DNA of 64,000 nucleotides from Acidobacteriaceae bacterium (GTDB lineage Bacteria; Acidobacteriota; Terriglobia; Terriglobales; Acidobacteriaceae): NCBI GenBank assembly GCA_003134995.1, contig PLDC01000017.1:280077-344076 (forward strand), written 5' to 3'. The notes below the pieces were generated by a model that did no database searches, had not been told where the DNA came from, and saw nothing but the letters and a program-made list of their open reading frames with translations. Both the position numbers and the translations under genes were made by a program. Positions 37,816-48,000 of the stretch are shown piece after piece (positions within the stretch are counted from its first letter, which is position 1; every line of letters begins with the position of its first letter).

Positions 37816-38679
37816 ATGAAAGCGAAAATCACATTCTCCTTGGTTGTGGCGTTAGCGCTGGCATTAGCCACGCCGGGCGTACGAATTTCGGCCACTCCCA
37901 ACCCGCAGGCCAAGTCTGGAGTAGACCGTCTCTACGTGATCGATTGCGGCGACGGCACCGGCTCCGACGAATCGCATTGGACACCAGGAGTCAACGTCGG
38001 AACTCCCATCGGCTTTCCCGGACACTGTTACCTCATCCACCACACTCAGGGCTGGGTCCTGTGGGACACGGGCATCGATGATGCTGTTGCGCAGCTCCCA
38101 AATCATGAGGAGGTGTTTCACGAATGGGGTCCTGGCACTGGCCCGATCTGGCGCAAGCCAATCACGCTCGCGGCCCAACTCGAAGAGATACACGTCAAGC
38201 CTTCAGACATCAAGCTGATGGCCGTGTCTCATAGCCACCCCGATCACGCGGGGAACGTCGAAATGTTTCCCAACACGCTGATGCTGGTGCAGAAAGTCGA
38301 GTATGAATGGGCTGGAAGCCGGCAAGACACCGTGGGCTTCAACAAAAAGCATCCGGTAAAGCTCGTCGACGGCGACCTCGACATCTTCGGCGATGGCAGC
38401 CTCGTACTGCTCTCCACTCCCGGACACACGCCCGGCCATCAATCTTTGCTCGTGCGGCTCCCTAAAACTGGACCGGTAATTCTCAGCGGCGATGCCGTGC
38501 ATTTCCAAACCAGCTTCGAACATCGCTACGTCCCTGACAATAACTGGAACAAGCAGGCCTCGCTCCAGTCCGTGGACAAGTTAGCGGCAGTCATCGCAAA
38601 AGAACACGCGCAGCTCTGGATCAACCACGATCAGTCCCAAAGTGACTCGCAAAAGAAGTTGCCGGCGTATTACGAGTGA
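37816..38679 (+). CDS. Exported metallo-beta-lactamase-fold hydrolase (N-acyl-homoserine lactonase-like)
   Basis: A signal peptide (KITFSLVVALALALATPG) leads an MBL-fold enzyme with SHSHPDHAGN (HxHxDH zinc motif), a later GDAVHF Asp and a final NHD His. YLIHHTQGWVLWDTGIDD and the wider pattern match the AHL-lactonase-type subfamily; true substrate unknown, possibly lactones. GGATGGAGG is the ribosome-binding site for ATG 37816. The likely location is the periplasm. Confidence 0.82.
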   Translation: MKAKITFSLVVALALALATPGVRISATPNPQAKSGVDRLYVIDCGDGTGSDESHWTPGVNVGTPIGFPGHCYLIHHTQGWVLWDTGIDDAVAQLPNHEEVFHEWGPGTGPIWRKPITLAAQLEEIHVKPSDIKLMAVSHSHPDHAGNVEMFPNTLMLVQKVEYEWAGSRQDTVGFNKKHPVKLVDGDLDIFGDGSLVLLSTPGHTPGHQSLLVRLPKTGPVILSGDAVHFQTSFEHRYVPDNNWNKQASLQSVDKLAAVIAKEHAQLWINHDQSQSDSQKKLPAYYE

Positions 38680-38760
38680 CGCTACCTACGAGCCTGATCG
38701 AAAATGGATCGATCGGCAGACTGCCGGTAAGATCGATTGAAGGGAACAAGTCCCGTTAGA

Positions 38761-38786
38761 GCCTGCCCTGTGCGAAGCCGAAGGGG
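38761..38786. repeat. Short dispersed repeat, inverted relative of 2854-2879
   Basis: GCCTGCCCTGTGCGAAGCCG and the following GAAGGGG match, in the other orientation, the element at 2854-2879. Confidence 0.5.
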
Positions 38787-38811
38787 ACGGCACGCTGTCT
38801 CGCCAGAAAAT

Positions 38812-39051
38812 CTAATCCGGATCCTGATCGCGCCGCTTTCCATACCGGAAAGCCAGCACAGAGCCAACCACCATAATCCCCACAGGCGGCAGCAACAGCA
38901 CCAGCACCGCGCGGTTCAGCGCCTGCTGACCCTCCTTAGGTGTGGCCCTCGCATTCGCATTGCACATCGCGCAGCCCTGCCCCAAAGCGGGCGCTGTCGA
39001 CAGAGCACCAAGCAATAGAAGCATTGCGAATGAATTACGAAGAAATGTCAC
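38812..39051 (-). CDS. Small membrane protein of the oxidase operon
   Basis: 79 aa: a signal peptide or first helix, a GCAMCNANA motif (CxxC) just outside the membrane, and a second helix ([20 protein letters not shown]). The CxxC after cleavage could bind copper or a haem-assembly partner. Its start overlaps the subunit IV stop by 4 nt (ATGA), and it closes the cytochrome oxidase operon, which suggests an assembly role; this is inference. Confidence 0.7.
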   Translation of the reverse strand: MTFLRNSFAMLLLLGALSTAPALGQGCAMCNANARATPKEGQQALNRAVLVLLLPPVGIMVVGSVLAFRYGKRRDQDPD

Positions 39052-39380
39052 GATTTTTGTCCGATTCCTACGCCACTCGGCGGCGGCTTCACGCGGTCAG
39101 CGTCCGGAAAAAAGAAAAAGTACATAATCACAAAGCATCCCGTCACGGAGATCACCAGCATCCAGCGCATGATCGCCTTTTCAAATTTTAAGTGCATGAA
39201 GTAGCCAATGATCAATGCCGACTTGATCACCGACAAGAGCAGCAGCACCTGCAGCATCCGCACCGGCTCGAATACCTGCCGGTACCCCAGCCACACTTCA
39301 ACCGCGGTCAGAAACAGGAGCGCGCCCCACACCCAGAAATACTGCCCCTTGCTATCGTCATGCTTCGCCACATCATGCAT
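39048..39380 (-). CDS. ctaF: Cytochrome c oxidase subunit IV (prokaryotic)
   Basis: A three-helix protein (110 aa) of the bacterial subunit IV family: [39 protein letters not shown] and the final [24 protein letters not shown] lies just before ATG 39380; the longer frame to 39587 runs through an intergenic repeat. It sits after the second subunit III and overlaps the last small gene by 4 nt. It stabilises the oxidase rather than catalysing. Confidence 0.85.
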   Translation of the reverse strand: MHDVAKHDDSKGQYFWVWGALLFLTAVEVWLGYRQVFEPVRMLQVLLLLSVIKSALIIGYFMHLKFEKAIMRWMLVISVTGCFVIMYFFFFPDADRVKPPPSGVGIGQKS

Positions 39381-39410
39381 CGTAGTTTTCTCCGCAATCC
39401 CCGTAAGCCC

Positions 39411-39451
39411 TGTCATCCTGAGGCGGACGCTTTTTGTCCGCCGAAGGACCT
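39411..39451. repeat. TGTCATCCTGAGG...GAAGGACC hairpin repeat
   Basis: An intergenic hairpin (GCGGAC-GCTTTTT-GTCCGC) framed by TGTCATCCTGAG and CCGAAGGACC, between subunit III and IV. A copy with the same frame and a different, still self-complementary stem is at 40347-40387. Confidence 0.65.
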
Positions 39452-39517
39452 GGGCGAGCCGCGCGAGGCGTCGTGTTTCTTGCGACGCAATAATCGCGCG
39501 TTTGGCTCGCTTCCTTA

Positions 39518-40324
39518 TTAAATCTTCGTCGACATCAAATAAACTAGCGGGAAGATAAACATCCAAACCAAATCCACAAAGTGCCAATACAATCCCGAAA
39601 CCTCAACATCATGCGCGTCATAATCTTTCGGCTTCAAGAAAAGAATGACCGCCGAAACAATCAGCCCAATCAGCAGCGCGTGGACGGCATAGTGAAAAAC
39701 ATTGTCCGCCGGAATCGCAAAGTAAGCTCCAATGTAGATCACTCCGAGAATCGGCAAAAACCATTTACGCAGCGCCACCACGCCCAGGTAAATCACGCCG
39801 ATGGTCACGTGCAGCATGTGCATCGCGGTCAGCCCAAAGAACGTCGCCGCGAACTGTGGCACGCCCTTCGAGATCTTGGCATACTCCGTATCCAGTTGGC
39901 CGGCAGGTTTCGGAAACGCCGGCAGGCTCAAACCCTCATGGATTAAATGCGTCCACTCCATTCCATGCAGCACGATAAACGCCGTACCGAACACCATCGT
40001 CGCCAGCAGCCAGAGCCGCGTCTTCGAACTATCGTGCCGCTGCGCCGCAAACACCGCCATCACCATCGTGAGCGAACTCGAAAGCAGGCACGCCGTCATA
40101 ATCGTAGCGTTGATAATGCTTTCCTTGCCAAACGGCGTGGGCCACGCGGTGTAGATGCGGTTGTAGCTGAAAGCAAAAAGCAAAGCCCCGAACGTCAGCG
40201 AGTCCGAGGCGAGAAACAGCCACATGCCAACTTTTTTCGAATAAGCCCCAAACAGCGGAGCCTCGTACTCGCCCGCCACTCCATGTGCGGCAGCGGCATT
40301 GTGTTGCAGCGTGGCGTCAGCCAT
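39518..40324 (-). CDS. ctaE: Cytochrome c oxidase subunit III (second copy in operon)
   Basis: A seven-helix subunit III, with a short cytoplasmic lead (residues 1-30), KVGMWLFLASDSLTFGALL, HGMEWTHLIHEG, HMLHVTIGVIYLG and the final SGLYWHFVDLVWMFIFPLVYL, which is the conserved subunit III end. Subunit III helps proton uptake and stability. It follows another subunit III gene (40428-41168) which differs in sequence; the operon therefore carries two. ATG 40324. Confidence 0.9.
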   Translation of the reverse strand: MADATLQHNAAAAHGVAGEYEAPLFGAYSKKVGMWLFLASDSLTFGALLFAFSYNRIYTAWPTPFGKESIINATIMTACLLSSSLTMVMAVFAAQRHDSSKTRLWLLATMVFGTAFIVLHGMEWTHLIHEGLSLPAFPKPAGQLDTEYAKISKGVPQFAATFFGLTAMHMLHVTIGVIYLGVVALRKWFLPILGVIYIGAYFAIPADNVFHYAVHALLIGLIVSAVILFLKPKDYDAHDVEVSGLYWHFVDLVWMFIFPLVYLMSTKI

Positions 40325-40346
40325 TCACGAATCTCCCTTTCCCTTT

Positions 40347-40387
40347 TGTCATCCTGAGGCCCGCGTTCTTTGCGGGCCGAAGGATCC
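40347..40387. repeat. TGTCATCCTGAGG...GAAGGATCC hairpin repeat
   Basis: Stem GGCCCGC-GTTCTTT-GCGGGCC framed by TGTCATCCTGA and CGAAGGATCC; relative of 39411-39451. Sits between the two subunit III genes. Confidence 0.65.
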
Positions 40388-40427
40388 ATGCAACTAGCCT
40401 GCAGCGCCAAGTCTCTCGGCTAGCTCG

Positions 40428-41168
40428 CTACCTTGCAAAAGCCAGCAACGCAAAAACATAAATCCACAGCACCGCCATAAAATGCCAGTACCACGCCGCC
40501 ACATCCACCACAATGCGCCGCCCTTCGACAGGCCGGTGCAGCAGGGAAGTGGTGCCCGCCCAAAGCAACGCAATAATGCCGCCTGTCAGGTGCACCGCAT
40601 GCGCCGCCGTCAATAAATAAACGAACGAACTGTCAGGATTCGTGCTGACCAGAAATCCCCGCGCCTTGAGTTCACCCCAGGCCATCCACTGCCCAATCAG
40701 GAATCCAAATCCAAGAACCGCCGTCACGCCCAGCCAGGGAAAACCTCGCTCGTCTCCCAGAGAAACTCCCGGAATCGACCGCACCGGAGCCAGCGCCGCG
40801 CGCCGCGCAATCTGCCGGCGTGCACCCTCCATGGTCAGGCTGCTAATCAAAAGAATCGCCGTGTTGATGAAGAGCAGCACCCATGGCAACTGCACCGAGC
40901 CCCAGTCGCGAAAGTAAGTTCGCGTGGAGTCGTCAAAGGTCGGCAAGCCCCGCCGCACAATGTACGCGCTGGTCAGCGACACAAACACCATGCTGACGGT
41001 CACAATGGCGCATATCATTCCCAGTCGCGCCCGTCGCAGCCGCGCAGCATAGTTAGGCAACCCCGAATCCGAAAAGCCACCGTCATCTCCTCCGCCATTC
41101 GGAGGCACCGGCACACTTCCGCCGCGACCCAACTGATTCATCGGAGTGCTAGGTGTATAAGTCGCCAT
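40428..41168 (-). CDS. Cytochrome c oxidase subunit III-like protein (first copy)
   Basis: A membrane protein with ARLGMICAIVTVSMVFVSLTSA, INTAILLISSLTM, a middle region and AAHAVHLTGGIIALLW, ending with DVAAWYWHFMAVLWIYVFALL: the subunit III fold, though shorter and more divergent than the neighbouring copy. The Gly/Pro-rich N-terminus (residues 1-35) is cytoplasmic. Start at ATG 41168; the open frame continues to 41234. It may take the place of subunit III in an alternative form of the enzyme. Confidence 0.85.
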   Translation of the reverse strand: MATYTPSTPMNQLGRGGSVPVPPNGGGDDGGFSDSGLPNYAARLRRARLGMICAIVTVSMVFVSLTSAYIVRRGLPTFDDSTRTYFRDWGSVQLPWVLLFINTAILLISSLTMEGARRQIARRAALAPVRSIPGVSLGDERGFPWLGVTAVLGFGFLIGQWMAWGELKARGFLVSTNPDSSFVYLLTAAHAVHLTGGIIALLWAGTTSLLHRPVEGRRIVVDVAAWYWHFMAVLWIYVFALLAFAR

Positions 41169-41282
41169 ATAAACTTCGAGCCGCGCAAGCCTTTGGGTGA
41201 CGCAGAGCTTCAGCGCTGCGATCAACCTTCCCATCCCTAGGAGCTGCGGAAAAACTCACAAACGCGTGCAGTTCCGTGGAAG

Positions 41283-41356
41283 AGCGGCGCTTCAGCGCCG
41301 CGTAAAGCCCCTGAAATCAATAAGGGCTTTAGCCCCCGAGGCACTCTTCAGTGCCC
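41283..41356. repeat. Triple-hairpin intergenic repeat
   Basis: Three hairpins in a row: GGCGCTTCAGCGCC, AAAGCCC...GGGCTTT and GGCACTCTTCAGTGCC. It lies between ctaD and the subunit III gene and overlaps the last codons of ctaD. Words match the REP family near the RAYT at 50.4 kb (CGGCTAAAGCC). It could attenuate transcription between ctaD and the rest of the operon. Confidence 0.6.
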
Positions 41357-43084
41357 CGACGACGCAACCGGCGGATCTGTCTGCATCACGAAATCCCGAG
41401 CCGCGCCCGGAACTCCATACTCATAAGGACCGTTATGCACCACCGGCGTGACTCCGCCAAAATTGTCATGTGGAGGAGGCGTCGCCGTAATCCATTCCAA
41501 AGTAGTCGCCTCCCACGGATTGTCGCTAGCCTTCGGCCCCTTAAACATGCTCCAGAACAAATTGATCACAAAAATAAACTGCGCCGCGATGGTGATAATC
41601 GCCGCGTACGTCATGAACTGATGAATCGGCATCAGCTTCTGCAAGTACGCAACTTCCGTGTATTGCGAGTATCGACGCGTTCCGCCAGCCATGCCCAGAT
41701 AATGCATCGGCATAAAGATCGCGTAGGTTCCGATCAGCGTGATGAAGAAGTGGATTCGTCCCCAACTCTCATTCATCATCCGCCCAAACATTTTCGGGAA
41801 CCAGTAATAAGTCGCTGCAAACATTCCAAAAATCGCCGCCACGCCCATGATCAAGTGGAAGTGACCGACCACAAAATAAGTATCGTGCAATTGAATGTCG
41901 AGAACCGGCTGCGCCAGGAACGGCCCACTCAATCCGCCGGAGACAAACAGAGAAACGAACCCGATCGCATACAGCATCGGCGTCTGGAAACGAATGCGCG
42001 CTTTATACATCGTCCCCAGCCAGTTAAACGTCTTGATCGCCGAAGGCACTCCGATGCACATGGTCAGCAGCGAGAAAGCAAAAGCCGAATAAGGGCTCAT
42101 TCCGCTCATGAACATGTGGTGGCCCCACACCATGAACCCGAAGAATCCAATGGCAAGCATCGCGTAAACCATGGCCTTGTAGCCGAAGATCGGCTTGCGC
42201 GAGAACGTCGAAAGAATTTGCGACGTCACGCCCATGCCCGGCAGAATCGCGATGTAAACCTCAGGATGCCCAAAGAACCAGAACAGATGTTGCCACAGCA
42301 AAGGCGAGCCGCCCTTGTGCAACATGATCTGCCCATTCACGATAATCTGCGGCACGTAAAAACTCGTGCCGAGATTGCGATCCATCAGCAACAAAATCCC
42401 CGCCGAAAGCAGCACGCCAAACGCCAGCAGCCCAAGTATCGCCGTGATAAACCACGACCACACGGTCAGCGGCATGCGCATCATCGTCATGCCCTTCGCC
42501 CGCATATCAAGCGTAGTCGTCAGAAAATTCAGCGCCCCCATCAGCGATGCCAAGCAAAAAATCGCAATGCTGGTAATCCACAAATCCGCCCCAAGCCCTT
42601 CACCCGGACCAGCCGATTGCACCGCGCTCAGCGGCGGATATCCCGTCCACCCATGCAACGGAGCCCCACCCTGCACAAAGAACGCCGCGATGATCACCAC
42701 AAATCCCACGAACGTAGTCCAGAACGAAAGCATGTTCAGGACCGGGAACGCCATATCCGGCGCCCCAATCTGAATCGGCAAAAAATAATTTCCAAATCCC
42801 CCCTGCGGAGCCGTAGTCAGCACGAAGAACACCATGATCGTGCCGTGCATCGTCAGCAGGCTGAGATAAGTCTCCGGCTTGATCTCGCCCACCAGCGGCA
42901 AGCTCGCCAGCGGAGCGATCAGGTGAATCCGCATCAGCAGCGAGAGAAACATCCCCACAAACACTGCTGTCAGCGCCAGAAAGAAATATTGAATGCCAAT
43001 GACTTTGTGATCGAGGCTGAAAATATATTTTCGAATGAACCCCTGAGGGCCCGCATGCGCATGCGCGGTAGCCGACGTAGCCAT
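41348..43084 (-). CDS. ctaD: Cytochrome c oxidase subunit I
   Basis: The catalytic aa3-type haem-copper subunit, about 12 helices over 578 aa. LLTMHGTIMVFFVLT holds a haem a His; FWFFGHPEVYIAILPGMG contains the Glu-including HPEVY with CuB His/Tyr; GHHMFMSGM and HDTYFVVGHFHLIMG give the remaining CuB and haem ligands. The presence of HPEVYI (xPEVY with Tyr) marks an A-type enzyme. ATG 43084 overlaps the subunit II stop (TAATG), so the genes are coupled. Confidence 0.95.
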   Translation of the reverse strand: MATSATAHAHAGPQGFIRKYIFSLDHKVIGIQYFFLALTAVFVGMFLSLLMRIHLIAPLASLPLVGEIKPETYLSLLTMHGTIMVFFVLTTAPQGGFGNYFLPIQIGAPDMAFPVLNMLSFWTTFVGFVVIIAAFFVQGGAPLHGWTGYPPLSAVQSAGPGEGLGADLWITSIAIFCLASLMGALNFLTTTLDMRAKGMTMMRMPLTVWSWFITAILGLLAFGVLLSAGILLLMDRNLGTSFYVPQIIVNGQIMLHKGGSPLLWQHLFWFFGHPEVYIAILPGMGVTSQILSTFSRKPIFGYKAMVYAMLAIGFFGFMVWGHHMFMSGMSPYSAFAFSLLTMCIGVPSAIKTFNWLGTMYKARIRFQTPMLYAIGFVSLFVSGGLSGPFLAQPVLDIQLHDTYFVVGHFHLIMGVAAIFGMFAATYYWFPKMFGRMMNESWGRIHFFITLIGTYAIFMPMHYLGMAGGTRRYSQYTEVAYLQKLMPIHQFMTYAAIITIAAQFIFVINLFWSMFKGPKASDNPWEATTLEWITATPPPHDNFGGVTPVVHNGPYEYGVPGAARDFVMQTDPPVASSGH

Positions 43085-43887
43085 TATTGTTTCTCCGCCT
43101 CCCGTGCCGCCAGCCACTTATCAAAATCTTCCTGGCTGACGACGTGTACCATGCCGTGCATCTTGTAATGACCCAGGCCGCAAAGTTCGGCACAGGCAAT
43201 TTCATATTCGCCAACCGCAGTCGGCTTGAAGTGCAAGTGAATATTAAGTCCGGGCACCGCGTCCTGCTTGAACCGCAAATTCGGCACAAAAAAGCTGTGG
43301 ATCACATCCACCGACCGCAAGCTAACATCCACTTCGCGGTCCACCGGCAAATACATCGTGCCCGTCACCACATCGTCTTTCGATGCAGGATCAGAAGTAT
43401 CCAGCCCCACCGCCGCTTCACCACCGGCCGAAGGATCCATCAACTTAATACTCGTCCCGCCAAACTTCCCGTCCGGCCCCGGATACCGGAAGTACCACGC
43501 AAACTGCATGCCCGTCACTTCAACCTGCACCGCGCCCGGCCCCGCCGGCTCAAAGCGCTGCGCCGCCCACACGCTGCTCCCCATCAAATTCAATCCCACA
43601 AACAGAATCGTGGTCAGCGCCGTCCATATCACTTCAAGCTTCACATTGCCGTGCGAATAAGCCACCGGCGGCGAGGATGGCTGCTCCCGGTATCTCCACG
43701 CGAAGTAGCCAAGCGAGAGCTGCGCCGCCAGAAAAACAACCCCCATAATGATCAGTGTGAGGTGGAATTGTCCGTCCATGAATCCCGCGGCCGCTGAAGC
43801 TCCAACCGGCAGCCACGACTTGGCGACAAAAAAGTAGGTGCTGGCCAGAGTGATCAGCCAGATCACAACCAGTAACGCGAGGCCCAT
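43084..43887 (-). CDS. ctaC: Cytochrome c oxidase subunit II
   Basis: The CuA-bearing subunit of the aa3-type oxidase. Two N-terminal helices (LALLVVIWLITLASTYFF; LTLIIMGVVFLAAQLSLGYF) and a third, ahead of the cupredoxin domain: VIHSFFVPNLRFKQDAVPG and CAELCGLGHYKMHG give His, two Cys, Glu, His and Met ligands. No cytochrome c domain is fused, so a separate cytochrome c must donate electrons. GGGAGGACTGGGGA precedes ATG 43887. First gene of the operon. Confidence 0.93.
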   Translation of the reverse strand: MGLALLVVIWLITLASTYFFVAKSWLPVGASAAAGFMDGQFHLTLIIMGVVFLAAQLSLGYFAWRYREQPSSPPVAYSHGNVKLEVIWTALTTILFVGLNLMGSSVWAAQRFEPAGPGAVQVEVTGMQFAWYFRYPGPDGKFGGTSIKLMDPSAGGEAAVGLDTSDPASKDDVVTGTMYLPVDREVDVSLRSVDVIHSFFVPNLRFKQDAVPGLNIHLHFKPTAVGEYEIACAELCGLGHYKMHGMVHVVSQEDFDKWLAAREAEKQ

Positions 43888-44029
43888 TCCCCAGTCCTCC
43901 CGAACAAAACAACGATGAGACGATTTCCCGAAGACGATTGCCTCGCCCCACAACGCAAGTCAACAGTCGGCGGCGAGTTTACCACAGCCCCTTGAGGATA
44001 ACGCAATCAACTTTCACGAAAGAACAAAA

Positions 44030-44135
44030 TCAGCCACGGATCTTTACGGATTCCCGCGGATAACCCAAATCAGCGAAGCCCGAATTGATTTACCCCGTGT
44101 TACCCCGTGCCCTCCGTGGTAAAGATTTTAGATTT
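44030..44135. repeat. Dispersed CCCCGTG/CCGTGG repeats, copy 1
   Basis: Short words (ACCCCGTG, CCTCCGTGGTAAAG, ATCTTTACGG, ATTCCCGCGGAT) recur around 44820-45010, 48483-48600, 49112-49152 and 56735-56775. They form a degenerate dispersed family that tends to flank genes; it also supplies the last codons of the PP-loop gene. Confidence 0.5.
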
Positions 44136-44812
44136 TGCCCTTCAGCGCTCTCATCAAAATTCAGATCCGCAAACACAAACGAATCCCGAACCACAGTAGC
44201 TCCCACCGAAACCGCAATCGCTCCCTCAAGCATAGGCCCCGCATAAACAAAAGAATGAAACTCCCCACATTCCCCGCAAGGGTCCACATCAGAAGGCAAA
44301 TCCGCAAGCAGCCGTTCATCAAACTCCCGCCCAGCAAACGACCCATCCAGCTTCCCAGTATCCACGCAAGTCAACTTACCCCGCACTCCCGATGCAATCA
44401 TCTCCCGCGCCAAAGCTCCAGTAGGCAACCCCCACACCGGAAAGATCGGCTCCAGCCCACTATCTTTCATCTGCTTCTCCCGATAAGCCCGCACATCTTC
44501 AAGAAACAAATCCCCAAACGCCACGCCGGAGATCCCCTCCGCAACCGCCCGTGCACAAGCGCGAGCCATCAGCAATTCATACTGCTCATTCGAGCAAGGC
44601 CAAGGCAGCGCCACATCCCACAAAGGCAACCCAGCAGCCGCAGCTTGCCGTTCAACCAACTCCCGCCGCACCGCATGCATTGCGACGCGATCAGCCTCGC
44701 CATTAAAAGTAGTAAGCAGCCCCACAACCTCATACTCCCGCCGCTGCCGCAGCACATGCAGACTCCAAGCACTATCCTTCCCGCTACTCCAAGATAAAAG
44801 AATCCGCCTCAT
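44090..44812 (-). CDS. PP-loop ATPase of the Dph6/DUF71 family
   Basis: An adenylating enzyme with the PP-loop SWSSGKDSAW at residues 8-17 and the family motifs GVAFGDLFLEDVRAYREKQ and KLTCVDTGKLDGSFAGREFD, plus CGECGEFHSFVYAGP. The family includes eukaryotic diphthine-ammonia ligase; bacteria lack diphthamide, so the substrate here is open. The C-terminus runs into a repeat (RRARGNTG), probably a short extension. Only the repeat clusters flank it. Confidence 0.85.
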   Translation of the reverse strand: MRRILLSWSSGKDSAWSLHVLRQRREYEVVGLLTTFNGEADRVAMHAVRRELVERQAAAAGLPLWDVALPWPCSNEQYELLMARACARAVAEGISGVAFGDLFLEDVRAYREKQMKDSGLEPIFPVWGLPTGALAREMIASGVRGKLTCVDTGKLDGSFAGREFDERLLADLPSDVDPCGECGEFHSFVYAGPMLEGAIAVSVGATVVRDSFVFADLNFDESAEGQNLKSLPRRARGNTG

Positions 44813-44819
44813 AAAAGGA

Positions 44820-45010
44820 TGTTGATTTACCCCGTGACCCCCGTGGCAAAAGGTCTTGATGTTGAAGTTGATCTAAATCCATGAGAATCCGTGCAAAGAT
44901 GTTGATTTACCCCGTGAACCCCTGTGTCCTCTGTGTTAAAGATTTTGATGTTGATTTTGATGTTGATCTTGATCTTAAATCCGCGCAAATCCGTGAAAAT
45001 CCGTGGCCAA
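44820..45010. repeat. Dispersed CCCCGTG/ATCCGTG repeats, copy cluster 2
   Basis: Repeats of GTTGATTTACCCCGTG, TTGATGTTGA and AATCCGTGNAAA words fill the gap between the PP-loop gene and the large sortilin-like gene. Confidence 0.55.
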
Positions 45011-45014
45011 GCCT

Positions 45015-48000
45015 TTATTTATCCGTCCACAAAGGCACTCTGCCAGGAGTCCAAGGCGCCCCAGCCGCTTCCATATCCTTCTCGAGCGTAGCCAAATCAA
45101 CCTCAACCAAAGCATGAAGCGCACTCAACTCCCCAGCAAACTCGCCAGCAGCAATGGCGTAGTCGTCAACATGACTCTGCGTAGGCTTGGTCAGTGCAAA
45201 TCGTTCCCCCTCCAAAACAGCATTCACCCGATCGTTAATAGAACTAGGCGTTGCCTCATTCCGCTTCTGCATCTCCACATCGCCGCGCAAAGCCCGCAAA
45301 ATTTCGCGATTACGTTTCTCAATCGAATCCGCCGTCTCACCCAACTTCTCCGCCGCCGGAGTTTCCCGCAAAGCCCCGCGAATCGCCTTCAGCCGCGCCT
45401 CCACATCCTCCGCCGTATGCAGAGCCCCAGACACAGCCCGGTAAAGCCGCGCCACCTTGCGCAAAAATTCCTCTTGCGCCGCCCGATCCCCGGCGCTCAT
45501 CGAAGCCGCGCCCTCCGTCACCACTTTAAAGTTCTGTGCGCCAGCTAGCTCCGAAACCGCTCCATCCACTTTCTGAAACAAGCGCACCGAATAATTTCCA
45601 GAAATCACCAGCGGACCCTGAGACGCCGCAGGCGCAAAATCCTCGCCCTCATCGGCATGCTCGTGCAAAGAAACCGCCGGATACCGCAAGTCCCAGGCCG
45701 CCCGCTGAAACCCGCCCTCGATGCTGCCCTCCACGCGCCGCACCGGCGCGCCCGCTTCGTCATAAACCATAAAGTAAACTTCAGGCTTAGCCTCTTCCGC
45801 CTCAGCTCGCAACTCATCGTGCGAGGGATAAGGCAAAGTCTGATTTTTCTTAGCCGCATCCTTCTCCGCCTCCTGACGCTTCTCCTTCTTAGTCTTCCGC
45901 TTCTCCTTCAAATAAGCCGTAAACACTGCCCCATAAGGAGGGTTGTCCGCCGTAAAAAACGCATCTCCCTGATAACCTTTCTTCGGACCGCCCAGCGGAT
46001 GCCGCTCGATATAAAGCAGCGAATCTTTCACAGGAAACAACGCCGAAGCCTGCTCCACCGACTCAGCCTTCATCTGCCGCAAAGCCGAAATATCATCCAG
46101 CACATAAAACCCGCGCCCAAAAGTAGCAATCACTAGATCGCCTTCGCGCGCCTGTAAAACCATGTCGCGCACTGCAATCGTCGGCAGCCCACCTTTAAGC
46201 TGCACCCAATGCGCTCCGCCATCGATAGTAAAAAACGCGCCAAACTCCGTCCCCGCAAACAACAAGTTCGCGTTCACCGTATCTTCCGCAAACGCCAGCA
46301 CCGGACCGTTCTCCGGCAAATTCCCCGCAATCGAAGTCCATGTCTTGCCCGCATCCGTCGACTTCAACAAATAAGGTTTGAAGTCCTCATTCTTATGATT
46401 GTCAAACGCGGCATAAACCGTATTGTCGTCAAAGTGTGAAGCCGCCAACCGGCTCACATAAGTAATATCCGGAATGCCAATAAATTTCTCGTACTTGCTC
46501 CAACTCAGACCGCCATCGCCACTCACCTGAATCAGCCCATCATCGGTGCCCACATAGATCAGCCCTTCTTTTTTCGGAGACTCCGCCAGCGCCACAATAT
46601 TTCCATAGAACGACGTCGATACATTCTTCGCCACGGCATCCGGATCCCAAACCTTCCCCATCACCGGCAACTTATTTCGATCAATCTGCCGCGTAAGGTC
46701 GCCGCTGACAGCCTTCCACGTGTCGCCCCGGTTATCGCTGCGAAATAATTTGTTAGCCGCAAAATAAAGCCGCGTATGCGAGTGCGGACTGATCATCACC
46801 GGCGAATCCCAATTCCAACGCAGCGGAGGCTCACCCTTCCCCTCCTGCGGCTGCAACACAAGCTCCTGTCCCGTAGGCTTGTCGTAACGCACCAGCACCC
46901 CATACTGCGACTCCGAATAAATCGTATTCGCGTCCACCGGATCCACCACCGAACGAAAACCATCTCCGCCGGTCGTGACGAACCAATCAGCATTCATAAT
47001 TCCGTTGATGTCGCGCGTGCGCGAAGGCCCGCACCACGAAAAATAATCCTGCGTCCCGCCGCAAATGTTGTAGAAGGGAAGCGCGTTATCAACGGCAACG
47101 TCATAAAACTGCAGAGTAGGCAGGTTCGCCTTGAATTGCCAGCTCTTGGCATCGTCGAAAGTTTCATACATCCCGCCATCCGACCCGAAAAGCCAGTGCC
47201 TGGTATTGTCGGGATCAATCCACATCGCGTGATTGTCCCCGTGATGATTCATCTCGTTCACCTTGTGCAAAGTCTTCCCGCCGTCGAGCGACTCGCGCAG
47301 GCTCACATTCATCACAAAGATGCGGTCCACATTCTTCGGATCGGTAAAAATCCGCGCGTAATACTGCGCCTGCGCATCGAATTCATTCTGCCGATCCCAG
47401 GTCGCGCCCCGGTCATTCGATCGAAAAATCCCGCCCTTGCCATCGTTAGCCTCAATCGACGCGTAAACCACCGTCGGATCAGCCGCAGAGAGCGCCAGCC
47501 CAATCCGTCCCATATCAACAGAAGGCAAGCCAGACTTCAGCTTGTTCCACGTAACTCCAGCGTCGCTGGATTTATAAATCGCACTCTCCGGCCCGCCATC
47601 AATCAAAGTAAAAACATGCCGCCGCCGCTGGTAAGCCGCCGCATAAATAATGTCCGGGTTCGACGGATCAACAGCCACATCCACCACACCAGTGTTCTCA
47701 CTGATCGTGAGCACAGCCTTCCAAGTCTTTCCGCCGTCAGCAGTCTTATAAAGCCCGCGATCACCGCCCGGCCCCCACAACGGCCCTTCCGCGGCAACAT
47801 ATACCACCTTCGAATCCCGCGGATCGATCACCACCCGCCCAATATGATCTGACTTTTTCAATCCCAGATTTTGCCAATTCTTCCCGCCATCATCCGACCG
47901 GTAAATTCCATCGCCATAAGAAACGCTGCGCTGCGAATTGCTCTCCCCCGCTCCCACCCAAACCACCGCCGGATCATTCGGATCAAGCGCAACCCACCCA

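Noticed and set aside
41351..43168. 605-codon open frame opposite ctaD
   Set aside because: Antisense shadow; ctaD has all haem and copper ligands, while this frame is His/Arg-rich without motifs.
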